Source of the DNA: Antedon mediterranea | Taxonomy: Eukaryota > Echinodermata > Crinoidea > Comatulida > Antedonidae | Assembly (NCBI RefSeq): GCF_964355755.1 | Contig: NC_092672.1 | Coordinates: 3,844,001-3,908,000 of the forward strand | Reading direction: 5' to 3' | Length of the DNA stretch: 64,000 bases | Part shown: positions 42,681 to 54,702 of the stretch, in pieces | How the letters are laid out: each line of letters begins with the position of its first letter | Numbering within the stretch: the stretch's first letter is position 1 | Notes under the pieces: generated by a model | Seen by the model: the letters and a program-made list of their open reading frames with translations, nothing else | Told to the model about the DNA's origin: nothing | Databases searched by the model: none | Translations under genes and position numbers: made by a program

Positions 42681-45600
42681 TTAAAAAATGTCTTTATTAA
42701 GGACTGCCTGATGAAGAATTTCAACAAAAGTAAGTTCAGTTAATCTTGTTAATTCTCTATCATCGTCAAGTTCACTTCGAGTTGATGTCTTTCTAAACTT
42801 TGGTGAAAGTATTGTGGATCCATCGCTTTTTTGATTGGTTGCTAACGATGCCTGACATACCTGACCTAGCTGAACCAGGAAGGATGTGATGTCATCGTAC
42901 AGTGGTGGAAATGCTCTGGCAATACGTACAAGAGAGGGCAGCAGAGGAGCAAAGAATTTACCTCTTTCATCTCCAGGTAATACTAAAAAAAAACAAAATA
43001 ATAATAATAATAATAATCACAGCTCGTTACCATGGATTTGATAATAATAATTTGAAGTCACTCCTTCTAAATTTATTATTTATTCTCAATTGATGACTTT
43101 TAAGAAGAAACTAGTTGTGTTATGTTATTCAAAATTATGTCTTCTTTAGGCTATGCTTTTTATATATCAAATTATTATTAAGCTCTGTCTACACTATCAA
43201 ACTAGTTTGACAAAAAAAGTGGTAGTGATAGTGATATGACATCATCATGTCCATACAGTATATGGGTACATCACATTTTTTTGTCATATAAAGTTTATTA
43301 GTGTAGACAGAGCTTTATGATAAAAATATACATGGCCATTTTGAGGACTTTCTATTAGTTAAATGATATATTTATGTCTATTGTCTATCTATAGTCTGAT
43401 TATGATGTCAGCAGTATTGCAACAGCCAGGATTTGAACCCAAAATTGTTAAGCACCAAACTACCACATACCAATAACAACAATAACAAATTGATACAAAC
43501 CTGTTAAATGTGTAAGTAGAATATTGATTGCCAATCTTGCTACACTTAGTGATTTTGGCAAAGCATAATGTTGACATATATGTGACACAAGTTCCACAGC
43601 AAAAGCCTGAACAATTACAAAAAACATTTAAAATAATATTAATCATAATTTAAACTATTCAACATGAGCATCACCAATATCAACATTAACTAAAATCAGG
43701 ACTAAAATCGGTTTGTTCTTCTTTCCTAGCGCCGATTTTCATTTCCCATTTACCTGCAACATCATCATCACCATCACATCATTATCTGCATATCATATGT
43801 ATCATCATCATTATCTGCATATCATCATCATCCGCATCATTATCTGCATATCATATGTATCATTACATCATCCGCATCACTATCTGCATATCATATGTAT
43901 CATTACATCATCCGCATCATTATCAGCATATCATATGTATCATTACATTATCCACATCATTATCTACACATCATATCTATCATCATCCGCATCATTATCT
44001 GCATATCATATCTATCATCATCATCCACATCATTATCTGCATATCATATCTATCCTCATCATCCACATCAATATCTGAATATCATATATACCATCATCAT
44101 CCGCATATCATATGTATCATCATCATTATCTGCATATCATATCTATCACCATCATCCGCATCATTATCTGCATATCATATCTATCATCATCATCCACATC
44201 ATTATCTGCATATCATATCTATCATCATCATCCGCATCATTATCTGCATATCATATCTATCATCATCATCCACATCAATATCTGCATATCATATCTATCA
44301 TCATCATCCACATCAATATCTGCATATCATATCTATCATCATCATCCACATCAATATCTGCATATCATATCTATCATCATCATCCACATCAATATCTGCA
44401 TATCATATCTATCATCATCCACATCAATATCTGCATATCATATCTATCATCATCATCCACATCAATATCTGCATATCATATCTATCATCATCATCCACAT
44501 CAATATCTGCATATCATATATACCATCATCCTCCGCATATCATATGTATCATCATCATTATCTGCATATCATATCTATCATCATCATCCACATCAATATC
44601 TGCATATCATATCTATCATCATCATCCACATCAATATCTGCATATCATATCTATCATCATCATCCACATCATTATCTGCATATCATATCTATCATTATCT
44701 GCATATCATATCTATCATCATCATCCACATCAATATCTGGATATCATATCTATCATCATCATCCGCATCATTATCTGGATATCATATCTATCATCAAAAT
44801 CCACATCAATATCTGCATATCATATATACCATCATCATCCGCATATCATATGTATCATCATCATTATCTGCATATCATATCTATCATCATCATCCACATC
44901 ATTATCTGCATATCATATCTATCATCATCATCCGCATCATTATCTGCATATCATATCTATCATCATCATCCACATCATTATCTGCATATCATATCTATCA
45001 TCATCATCAGCATCATTATCTGCATATCATATCTATCATCATCATCCACATCCACATCTGCATATCATATCTATCATCATCATCCGCATCATTATCTGCA
45101 TATCATATGTATCATCATCATCATCATCATCATTATCTGCATATCATATCATATGTATCATTATCACCATTATCATTATCTGCATTAACCTCATTCACAT
45201 ACCTGTTTTTCTATCTGTGGCTGGCTAAGAAGCTCTGGAATAAAATCTAGACATATATGTATTGATGGAATGCCAGCTACAGTCACTGGTAGTAGTTCAC
45301 TAGGATAACCCTAAAGAAACAAGTATATATAGTATAAAATCTAGACATATATGTATTGATGGAATGCCAACTACAGTCACTGGCAGTAGTTCACTAGGAT
45401 AACCCTAAAGAAACAAGTATATATAGTAGTAAATTACAAAGAGGCATCCAAAACAGATATAATATAGATTGATATTAAAACAGCAACAAATTATTTTACC
45501 TGGAAGTGAACAAGTTTGACCAATGCTGGGTCAGATATAAAGATTTGGTGAAGTTGTGAACATACAAGACACTGTACTTCCCTTATAGCATTTAACATAC

Positions 45601-48600
45601 CTCCATCCCTCTTGAAAAAAAAAATAGCTTGATTATCTGACTAACTTCAACTAAAAATAAAGAGCTAAATTAGTCACGATTTTTAACAAAAACCAGTCTT
45701 GTATTAGATAATATATATTTAGTAGAAAAAATTACAAATGGGTCGATCCAAAACAACCTGGAGGCACACAGTGGAGAAGGAAAGAGATAGATCAGGCTGG
45801 AGATCATGGAATGAAGCTAAAGTTAAAGCTGGAAACAGAATCGACTGGAGAGAGCATCTTGTAGCCTTACCTTAGCTAATAGGATAGGTAAGGTAAGCAA
45901 AAACCACTAACTAATACTATACCTGTTCGCCTTCAAATGGCAGACAAATCTCCAAAAGAATCTGGACAGCAGTGCTCTCTTGCGCTGCCAACAATGCGAT
46001 CTTTAACTCCTCTTTCTCTTGGTCAGTACACATTGGTGTGATGTTGAATAGATCTTGCTTTTTGCTTGAACTTGTAGAAGAATTTGCTAAAAGATGAGTA
46101 GAGAGAAATGCCCTTGATGCTGCTAGGAAGGCTGTCAACATTTGAATTACGACCTCCAGAATCGGACAACATCTAAAAAAAGATTAGTTATCTTAAGACC
46201 AAAAGAAAACTGGATACACCAAATAGAAAAATATTTAAAAGGAAAAAATGAATATGACTTTAGCACAATAACAAACTATCCTGCCCAAAACAGAAAAATA
46301 TGGAAACAATTGTGGAAAGCGTAATGTCTGAATGACGGAAAACATTTCAGGGGAGAATCTTTTTTTTGGGTAATAGTGGCTGGTTTAAAAAAATGGCATC
46401 CAATTTTGAGAGAGTAAGCTTGTATTATGTTGTATCGTACCTGTAAACTCTTGTGTTACACCTGAGGACTATTAATGGATCCAAAATGATGTCTTCTTCA
46501 CTGTATGGCGACAGTTGGCTTTTGCCTTCCAGTATATTAACTGTCATTACCCGTAACCTGCATGAAACAAAAAGGTTAAGTTAAAAAGTTCAAATTTAAA
46601 ATGAGTGTAAAAGCCAATTTACACAGATGCTCAGTGGTAACGGTAGGCAGAAAACCGCGTAGCTTGTCATGTCCCCCATATAATATGTAAATATGCTGAG
46701 CGGAAACCGTCCGTTTTCTCCACATTGTGTGTAATTTTTATTACCGTTATTGCTCGTCTGTGTAAATTGGCCTTTAAACTCTTCCCTGGTTAGACCAATT
46801 CAATCATAATCATTATTCATTTCTTTAAACTGTATCAATTCATGACATAGTATGGATGTACACATTTAGAGTAGAAATCTATCTGTTAATACCACTGTAT
46901 AACATTTTTATTAAACTATTTATTATTTTTAATGTTCCTGAGCTTACTTATCCAATAGGAAAATTTGTGTTATTTTAATTTGTATGGTTTTTATGGACGC
47001 CTTGTTTATGAGCATCTAATCTAAATAACTGAATGAATATATTATTATAAATTGTTTTCTCACCTTCTTGGCATTACAGTACTAAGATGACGCCAAAGGG
47101 TCATCACCATGGTAATAACCTTACGAGGCACATCAGGTTCAAGAAGAAACTGAAGACTATCTACTATGACTTCAGCATAAGTCATAAGACGATGAGCTGG
47201 CAGATGACTTAGGCGAGCCAGTAACTGTAGGACTGTAGAAGAATCTTCTCTGCAAGCAAGTAAAGCTGTAGGTCAAAGGTTATTAGGTCAGTGGTTAAAA
47301 TATCAAAGGATCAGGTGCCGTTTTCGGCCACCTCGACTTATATGGACTATACCATTATTATGATAGGGGTGTGGTGCATTATGTTTTATGTATTTGATTT
47401 TGATTTGATTTGATTTATTTCGGCATCAGTACATAAAATATCACAGACATACAATTAAAATTGGCAAATATAAAAATACCAAAATAAAACAAGGATGCCA
47501 AGGATGTAGAGAAGGGTGTCTATTGAATGAGAAGACAATACAATTGTTCTGTTAATGTAACCTACAGTACAAACTACTAGGAACAATACAAAACATCAAA
47601 AACTAGCAAGCATGTCCTTTTTATAAGGCATGTTAATTATTTATTAGTAATTTATTAATATTATAATATGTATAAGAGGAGGCTGTACTAAGCAGCACAT
47701 TTAAAATTACAACCAACCTTTGTGTAGCCTCTGTGGTGAGCATATTGGCAGACTGTGTGGGTACACAAGACGATGCACCACTGCTGGGCTATCTATTAGC
47801 TCCTCAGATAACCAGTTCTCTACCAGGCACAAGTGTGGGTAGTGGGTAGCTAGTAGCCTTAGGATTGACGGATACAAGCCTGAGTAGGCCTTCTGATTTT
47901 GCTGAGCTGAGTGAAGTAAATACTTGATGGGTACTTGGGTCATGAGGTCAGTTGAGTAGGAACTATATTTATTTACATTCCCTGTGAAAATAGAATACTT
48001 TAAATAAGAAAAACACAAATATGGTTATGATATACCCAAATATGGTAGTGATATGACATCATCATGTCCAAATATGGGCACATCACATTTTTTTGTCACA
48101 TAAAGTTTGATAGTGTAGACAGATCTTAGAGCATTATTAAATTATTAATCATACTATGTTGGAAAAAGTGGTAATTAGCACAAATATATCAAACAACTTG
48201 ATTGTCCTGATAGCTCTCAAAGTTTCTGCAAAAATGTGACTGAAAGGTCATAAAGCACTCATATTAGTATTGGATTTGATTGAGTTGACATTGTCTGCAA
48301 TGGGAGGAATACGATAAAAGTCTAACATTACCTGCGGCTTTTTTATGTGACAATAAGCAATCTTCATAAAGTAAAATGTAATAAAGTGTTAAAAGTTGAG
48401 GGGTTAGGCCTAGGTCTTCATTACTACTCTTCTGTACAGCATCAAGCACAGGGCTTTCACTATCATCTGTCTCCATAGGTTCATCGATTGAGCCTGTGTT
48501 ATCCTTTAGCTTAGGTTTCCCCCTTAGGCTTAGATCTTTAGTTAGTTCTTTATCTCTGCTCTTTGAGGATAGGTAGACACTTGATGACTTGAACACTGCA

Positions 48601-51600
48601 AGGATTTCAGCTTTAGTGAAAGGCTGGTTGGACAAAGATTTCCCCCCGGAGCGAGTTGGGTAGATGATGGTGTTGACGAACACTTCCACCAGGCCTGGTA
48701 GTAGAGAGTGGATAGGAGCTACACTTGCACATATCTGTTTGTAAATCCACTCCTACAAAAAATATGCGGTACATCACATATATTAGTTCTGAAAAGAACT
48801 GTTGAGTTTCTCTACGTTTCGATCAATATACTTTGATCTTCCTCAGGAGTGAGATATAACGCTTTTTTTGAAACTTTAATTACTTCTAGGTCTACAGTTT
48901 ACTACCACAGAATTCATATGATTGAAATTGAAATATATATTTATACTGGGTAACCTCTTCAGTCAAAGACTGGTCTCCCAGAGGGCCCAGTTAGTGATCA
49001 GTGGCTGTGATGTACTAATACACCGGGGTAACCCCCTACTCGTCTCGAAAGATGTACTAGGTTCTTTAAAGTGCACACGAGCTAGATGTGTACACTGGAC
49101 CTACGGTTTATAGTCCTTATCCGAGAAGACTCGTTCTACCACCAGAACCATGGAGTGAGCCTCGAACCCCTGCCGATGTTATGGCTACGTAATTACGGTT
49201 CCACTGTCTTAACCGCTCGGCCACTCACTCACATGATGATGATGTCACATTTGTATTAATATAGCTACAGATATAATTTATACTTATATTTGAAACTTTA
49301 TTTACTTCTAGGCCTACAGTTTACTACCACAGAATTCGTATGATGTCACATTTGTATTATTATAGCTACAAATATAAATTGTACAGTACCTTAATTTGAA
49401 CTTGGTATTTAGCAAATGCTCTACTTTTTAATAGTTGATAAACACAGTGAACCGGTAAAAATCCTGTAATGTCCGCTGAAAGGTCAGAGGTTACAGCAAC
49501 TGTCACGGCATGGGCTGTAACAACCTACAAATTGAATAATTCCATTGCGTGAATAAAACAAATTGTCGTAAATTGCAGTATGAACAAGTGTGAACACATG
49601 TTTATGGTATTTTGTTAACTCTTACCTCTTCTGTAAAAATCTCTTGTGTGAACATAATTCTCATTCTGGATAAAGAGTTTGGTCTGACTGGAATCTATAC
49701 AAATTTAAAGTACAACAAATTATTTGACTAAACAAGAGAGAGAATAGAAGATGATCTACCCTAATTAAATAAGGTATTTTAAATATATCTTTGTACCATC
49801 TCACTATTTACAACTCCTAAACGGGACAAGGCCAGCATACAATGCCTAGCAAAAACCAAATTACCCATCAATTTCGCAACACCAATCTAATTTAACAACA
49901 TAATTACAGAGTAGTGCCAAACATCTAACCAACACAACATCTGTTAACCCACTAATCGGAGTCTAAGGCTCTGTCTACACTATCAAACTAGTTTGACAAA
50001 AAAAGTGTGATGTGCCCAGATATGGTACTGCAGTGATATGCCCAAATATGGTATGACATCACATTTTTTGTCACATAAAGTGATAGTGTATCAGAGCTTA
50101 TAATTGTGTAATTTGATAATATTTACCCTACCTACCAAAATGGCTACTAATGCTACTAGTTCTGCTGGCTAGATTGAGAAACCTTACCTTCATTGCTAGT
50201 GTAGAACAAACCAAGTCTACAACAGCTTGCAACTGATTCGCATGGAAGTGAATGGCCATCAGTAACAACATTTCACTGAATGATGCACGGACACCGCTAG
50301 TACTGGAACAAAACAAAACATGTAATAATAACTAATTTTGTATTTGTATTATTTTAAATAGTGCACTTTTCAAATACCAGACACATTTGGGCTTGCCTAA
50401 AGCTCTGTCTACAAAAAAATTTGATGTGTCCATATATGGACATGATGTTGTCATATCACTACTATATTTGGGGTCATCACATTTTTTTTGTCAAACTAGT
50501 TTGATATTGTAGACAGAACTTAATGTGTATGGTTTCCTTTAAGTGGTTCTGTATATTAAATTTATTAATATTGCTTGTATTGTAGTCAGATAACTTTATC
50601 TTTATACCTTTCAAAGTCTGCCCCCTCCTTTACAAGCCATTGAATCCACTCTGATACTGCCTGCGTCTCTTCTGGACTACAATGACCAAAAATACAAAAC
50701 ACTTAAAATATCAATTTAACCACATGATATGATAATTGCAATGGAAAGAAAAATGACATTGATATATTAACACAACTATTGATTAATAAAACAAAGCGCT
50801 TACTTTTGTAGGAATTGACAAGCTAACAACATACACAAAGCCAGCGATACAAATCTAACACCAGCTGCAGATGGCAGGGGGTGGCAGGTTACAAGATACA
50901 ACAGCTGGGTATTTTCCTCTGTGCTAAATCTATAAAAAAAGAACAAAAATGAATAAATAAATACTCAGAACAAGAACAAAAACAGAGTAACAATAGTATA
51001 GCCCCTGTTGTGGGCAACCTATTCAGTGGACACTACTATTAAGAAGTATATCTTACCAGTGAAACAAATGAAATGAACACTACTGCCAACCCACTAATCA
51101 GGGGACATTCCTATAATGCTTTGTTGATCTCTAAGGTGTCCCCTTAATACTATAGTAAAGCTCTGTCTACAATATCAAAATTTATGCGACAAAAAAATGT
51201 GATGTGCCTATATATGGGTGCGATGATGTCACATCAGTACCATATTTGGGCACATCACTACCATATTTGGGCACATCACACCTTTTTTGTCAAAGTTTGA
51301 TAGTGTAGACAGAGCATAAAAATGCAGAATAACAGTAGATTCAAAATTAAAAAGAGCTGAACATACTTCATGCCTGCAATTCCTTTAAGTGCACAGTACA
51401 ACCTAATGAGGGCGCTAGCCTTGACAACATGCTCGTCAGACAGTTTACCGTGGAATCCTTGTGATGGAATAATGACTGCTAATTCCTCAAGTAAATATTG
51501 CTTTAGAGAGTAAAGCATCGAACTGCTTGTATTTGATTTCTTCTAGAAAATAAAAACAATTATTATGTTAAGCTCTGTCTACACTATCAAACTTTGTGTG

Positions 51601-54124
51601 ACAAAAAAATGTGATGTACCCATATACTGTATGGACATGATGATGTCATATCACTACCATATTTGGGCTACCACACTATTTTTTGTCAAAACTAATTTAT
51701 AGTGTGGACAGAGCTTTAAATTTGTAAAGGACTAAAACAATTATGTAAGTAGGAATACACCTTGTAATAAAGATTTAGGCACTATTGTATTAATGTGAAC
51801 AGGTACTAAGAAAATATCAGGAATTTTAAAGTCTAAAATAGCAACAATAATTCTACTTACTTTTTGTGCATTTCTTACATATATTGAAAACCAGTTTCTC
51901 ACTGATGCATTGTTGCTTAGCAACAGTCCACTTATAAAACTTATCACATCATTAACACCATTACATGTTGTAACCTGTTTGCCGTGGTCCAATGATAATG
52001 CAACTGCTAGGCCTGACATCCGGCACTCCTCTACCTACGAGAATTGAAGACATGATTACTGAAATGACTTCAGTGCAAAAAAGAATTGACTATCTGTCGA
52101 TAAAGCTACATTGTTTAGTGCTTTTTCTGCTAAACCAAAGCTATATAATCGGCACAGGTTAAAGGCACCATTGGTCTGGTGATAGAACAAGTCTTCTCGG
52201 ATAAGGACTTAAAACTGGAGATCGTGTGCACTTTAAAGAAACCGGTATATCTTTTGGAAAAGTAGGGTTACCCCGGTGTACTGGTCCTTACAGCCTCTGT
52301 TGACGAACAGATGCCGTTTGGTGGCAGAACTCGACACGATAGGACCCTTAGGGAAGTAAAAAGTTGTGGTATGTGTCATCCACACCTGTGCCCAATTCAG
52401 CCCAGTAGGCTGCAACTCGCATGTTATTCACCCATTCACATTTATACATAATAATTGTCTATGACTGGTGGGTAGAACACTTGATACATTCTGCATCTAA
52501 AAAATGAGAGCTGTTTGCGATGTAAACAGTGGCTACATTTAGCACACATTACTTTGAGCACCAAGTTCCAAATCTAGTACTTACTGTTAATGCTCGTATG
52601 GTGAGTGCTTGCTTAGGGTTCATGCTAGCTAGCATTCGAAGTGCATGACCACGTCGTCTGCCACCCAACGTTTCTTCATCTTGCTTTTCTCCATTCACAA
52701 TTAAATACCTACAAACTGTAAAGAAAGTGTTTGAAAAGAAAATCTACTTTAAAAAAGACTGGACATGCACATGCAGTGTCGTCTGCCACGTCCAGTCCTT
52801 GGTTAGTGTTTGTCTCCATTCATTCATAGTAACTTACCTTCATAATAACAGTCTGGTACATTAACAACTAGTTGACAAAGTAGAAATGAACCATATTTGA
52901 CCCTTAATAATGCCTCAGCAACTTTTTCAATTGGCAACAAATTTGGAAGCTCTATACAAAATTGAAAAAATAAATAAAATTAGTAAAATAAATTTTAATT
53001 ATTATAAAATTATTTTGATAATTATAAATGTCACATAATGTTCTGTTAATATACTACTTATAATTGTTTTGCTATTTGCTAATTATGCAAACTATGTTAC
53101 GCTCGGTGAATTAAAGAACCGTGTTGTCATAAGTCACACTTGTAATAACAAACTGATAGTTGCCATACCTGCTTGTGCAATACAAAGAACATCCGAGACT
53201 TCTTCAAGATAAACTGCCGTTTCAAATAATTCACAAGGGCGTTGGACAAAATCAGTAGGATCACGAATCTTAAACATAATAAATATCATAACAATATTAA
53301 ACGAATCATTACAAAGAAAACTATACAGTAACAAATTTTTGTAGGCTTATAAAATTATAAAATGAAATTGAAATATGTGAGAAGGTGATTATTATCAAAA
53401 AATACGTACATGGCTGATTATAAAAAGTACTTCACTGATGACAAGTCTTAGCCTCCGAGCTGCATCACTTCGCTCAAATTCTAAAGCAAGGCCATGCTGG
53501 ATTGCAGAGGTTAACAAGTTCTCGTTTGATCCAAGTTTTTGCCTATAATAAGAAACAATTGTAAGAATGGTGAAATTAGAAAATATTTGTTTAGAATTTA
53601 ATTCTATAATATATTATTATTACAGAGAGCGTCAATTCCTTTTCACATTATTATAATAGGTCAGTATTACTGTACTCTAACGAGCCTAAATAAGTCATCC
53701 ATAAATAATACTTAATAGATAGAGACCATTTGGCATTAGTATTATAGGCAGGTTGTGTTGTGTTTTAAAATTTTATTTTCACGTTAATTTTAGTTTAATA
53801 AATTATTTTCCTTTCTAAAAACTTTTTATTATAAATGTAGTCTTACCTCATTTGCAACTCTTTTCTTGCATCCTGCTCTAATGCACTGAAATCCACTGAT
53901 AATAAAGCAACTATTGAGTTTACTACTTCTAGGCCGGACAGAATACGCAGTAACTGCTTTCGTCCCTCGATCCACCGCTTACTAACGTCTAGAGGAGCGC
54001 AGAGTGACATACGAACAAGGGCAGGCAGAATAGGCCTAAGTTCTGCCTCTGATAATGATACTAACTTGTCAACATCAACACTCTGAATCGCTTCAAATGA
54101 TTTCATTGATACCTTTTTATCCAT
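42681..54124 (-). CDS. INTS2: INTS2, Integrator complex subunit 2 (complete, 21 exons)
   Basis: Minus-strand exons: 53847-54124, 53410-53542, 53169-53268, 52838-52951, 52585-52715, 51861-52034, 51367-51542, 50804-50929, 50608-50676, 50188-50302, 49626-49694, 49390-49524, 48332-48752, 47718-47981, 47064-47265, 46441-46557, 45923-46172, 45500-45610, 45203-45310, 43501-43606, 42681-42982. Total 3501 nt, 1166 residues, all phases consistent. Diagnostic INTS2 blocks include [74 protein letters not shown] and [20 protein letters not shown]. The family is all-helical and works in the nuclear Integrator complex, which cleaves snRNA and promoter-proximal transcripts. Two donors are weak (GTTGGT after exon 14, GTTTGT after exon 20). 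Start: first in-frame ATG ([14 protein letters not shown]). Introns carry five MITE copies, two SINEs and a 39-bp satellite. Confidence 0.96.
43179..43317. mobile_element. MITE family A, copy 6
   Basis: AAGCTCTGTCTACACTATC and TAGTGTAGACAGAGCTTTA termini; INTS2 intron 20. Confidence 0.88.
43760..45185. repeat. 39-bp minisatellite, about 36 copies (INTS2 intron 19)
   Basis: The unit is CATCATCATCCACATCATTA plus TCTGCATATCATATCTAT with C/G and T/A variants. A 39-base period (13 codons) without stops makes all three plus frames open for hundreds of codons; none is a gene. The array ends about 18 bases from INTS2 exon 19. Confidence 0.97.
45330..45425. repeat. Tandem partial duplication of INTS2 exon 19
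   Basis: 45341-45404 repeats 45247-45310 almost exactly (CTAGACATATATGTATTGAT, then GGAATGCCAACTACAGTCAC), offset 94 bp, including the splice acceptor and following intron bases but not the exon's donor half. Confidence 0.9.
45738..45875 (+). mobile_element. Non-LTR retrotransposon C-terminal fragment
   Basis: The frame reads [20 protein letters not shown] then [20 protein letters not shown] and stops. The R-P/S-KTTWRRTVEKE...W.EA...A.DR..WR pattern is characteristic of the C-terminus of LINE endonuclease/reverse transcriptases. INTS2 intron 17. Confidence 0.75.
46611..46776. mobile_element. MITE family B, copy 2
   Basis: AAGCCAATTTACACAGATGC on the left and CGTCTGTGTAAATTGGCCTT on the right; CGGTAACGGT/ACCGTTATTG-type pairing continues inside. 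INTS2 intron 15. Confidence 0.78.
48021..48129. mobile_element. MITE family A, copy 7 (truncated)
   Basis: The right terminus GATAGTGTAGACAGATCTTA and core are present, the left terminus is missing. INTS2 intron 13. Confidence 0.82.
48946..49237 (-). mobile_element. tRNA-derived SINE, full length
   Basis: On the minus strand the head reads GAGTGGCCGAGCGGTTAAGA, a class II (Leu/Ser-type) tRNA A box, and then GGGGTTCGAGGCTCACTCC, a B box. A body of about 190 bp follows (GTCTTCTCGGATAAGGAC, GGTCCAGTGTACACATCT, GGTTACCCCGGTGTATTAGT) and ends near GAAGAGGTTACCC. INTS2 intron 12. Fragments are at 33668-33770 and 52172-52300. Confidence 0.88.
49967..50101. mobile_element. MITE family A, copy 8
   Basis: GGCTCTGTCTACACTATCAA on the left; the right end GATAGTGTATCAGAGCTTA has lost three bases. 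INTS2 intron 10. Confidence 0.85.
50399..50522. mobile_element. MITE family A, copy 9
   Basis: AAAGCTCTGTCTACA on the left and TTGATATTGTAGACAGAACT on the right. INTS2 intron 9. Confidence 0.85.
51157..51317. mobile_element. MITE family A, copy 10
   Basis: AAAGCTCTGTCTACAATATC and TTTGATAGTGTAGACAGAGC. The CACTACCATATTTGGGCACA module is duplicated, as in copies 4 and 5. INTS2 intron 7. Confidence 0.88.
51569..51718. mobile_element. MITE family A, copy 11
   Basis: AAGCTCTGTCTACACTATC and ATAGTGTGGACAGAGCTTT. INTS2 intron 6, starting about 25 bases from exon 7. Confidence 0.88.
52172..52300 (+). mobile_element. tRNA-derived SINE, head-less fragment
   Basis: GGTCTGGTGATAGAAC, GTCTTCTCGGATAAGGACTT and GGGTTACCCCGGTGTACTGG match the body of the 48946-49237 element; the tRNA head is missing. 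INTS2 intron 5. Confidence 0.8.
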
Positions 54125-54702
54125 AATGTAAGTTTAGTTTGCGAAATAGTAGTAGGAATAACAAGAAAAATGGTAAAATTGTTGCAGTACCAACATCATC
54201 TATCTATGTTTTCGGCTCGCGCAAACAAAAAATAAATTAGACGTAACATCCAGTCACCAATGTTTTGATTTGCGGTTGGATATAAAGTCTACTAGTTACA
54301 ACATGTAAACAAAAACAAAGGGGGATTCTCAAAACATCATGCTTGATTGAATTTGGATTACAGTACTCTAATATCGGACAGTCCTTTACCAGTTACAAAC
54401 TCTAGCTAGGGCGCGCTAGCTTAGGCCTAGGCTAAGGGCCTCAATATATATATAACAAATTTTTATAAAAGGTAATTATCAAAGTTTCGATTGCGATAAA
54501 TGCAACATAACAATTTAAATAAATATCGGACATAACAGTTTCCAGGCTTGGAGGAATTGATTTTTAATATTATATAAATAGGCCTAGGTTAGGCCTCTAG
54601 TTATTAGGCCTATTAATTTAGTATTTAATAAATAATGTTAATATTATTTCTTATTTCAGAACAAACCTTAACCATGAATAAATAAATATATTACAATAAA
54701 AG
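54125..54702. promoter_or_regulatory. Divergent promoter region INTS2 / PEX12
   Basis: 578 bp separate the INTS2 start codon (minus) from the PEX12 start codon (plus). A TAGGCCTAG/GCTAGC-rich patch lies at 54400-54440 and 54580-54610. No TATA box is obvious. A splice acceptor (TTATTTCAG near 54651-54659) suggests a PEX12 5' UTR exon boundary. Confidence 0.5.

Noticed and set aside
43855-45228. Open reading frames of 358 to 457 codons
   Set aside because: They lie wholly in a 39-bp tandem repeat inside an INTS2 intron; all three frames are open because the period is a multiple of three.
46142-46324. Plus-strand ORF of 60 codons
   Set aside because: Its start overlaps INTS2 exon 17 on the other strand; the remainder looks at best like a decayed retroelement tail, too weak to call.
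48946-49237. Functional tRNA gene
   Set aside because: A and B boxes are present but the sequence cannot form a full acceptor stem and runs into a SINE body.
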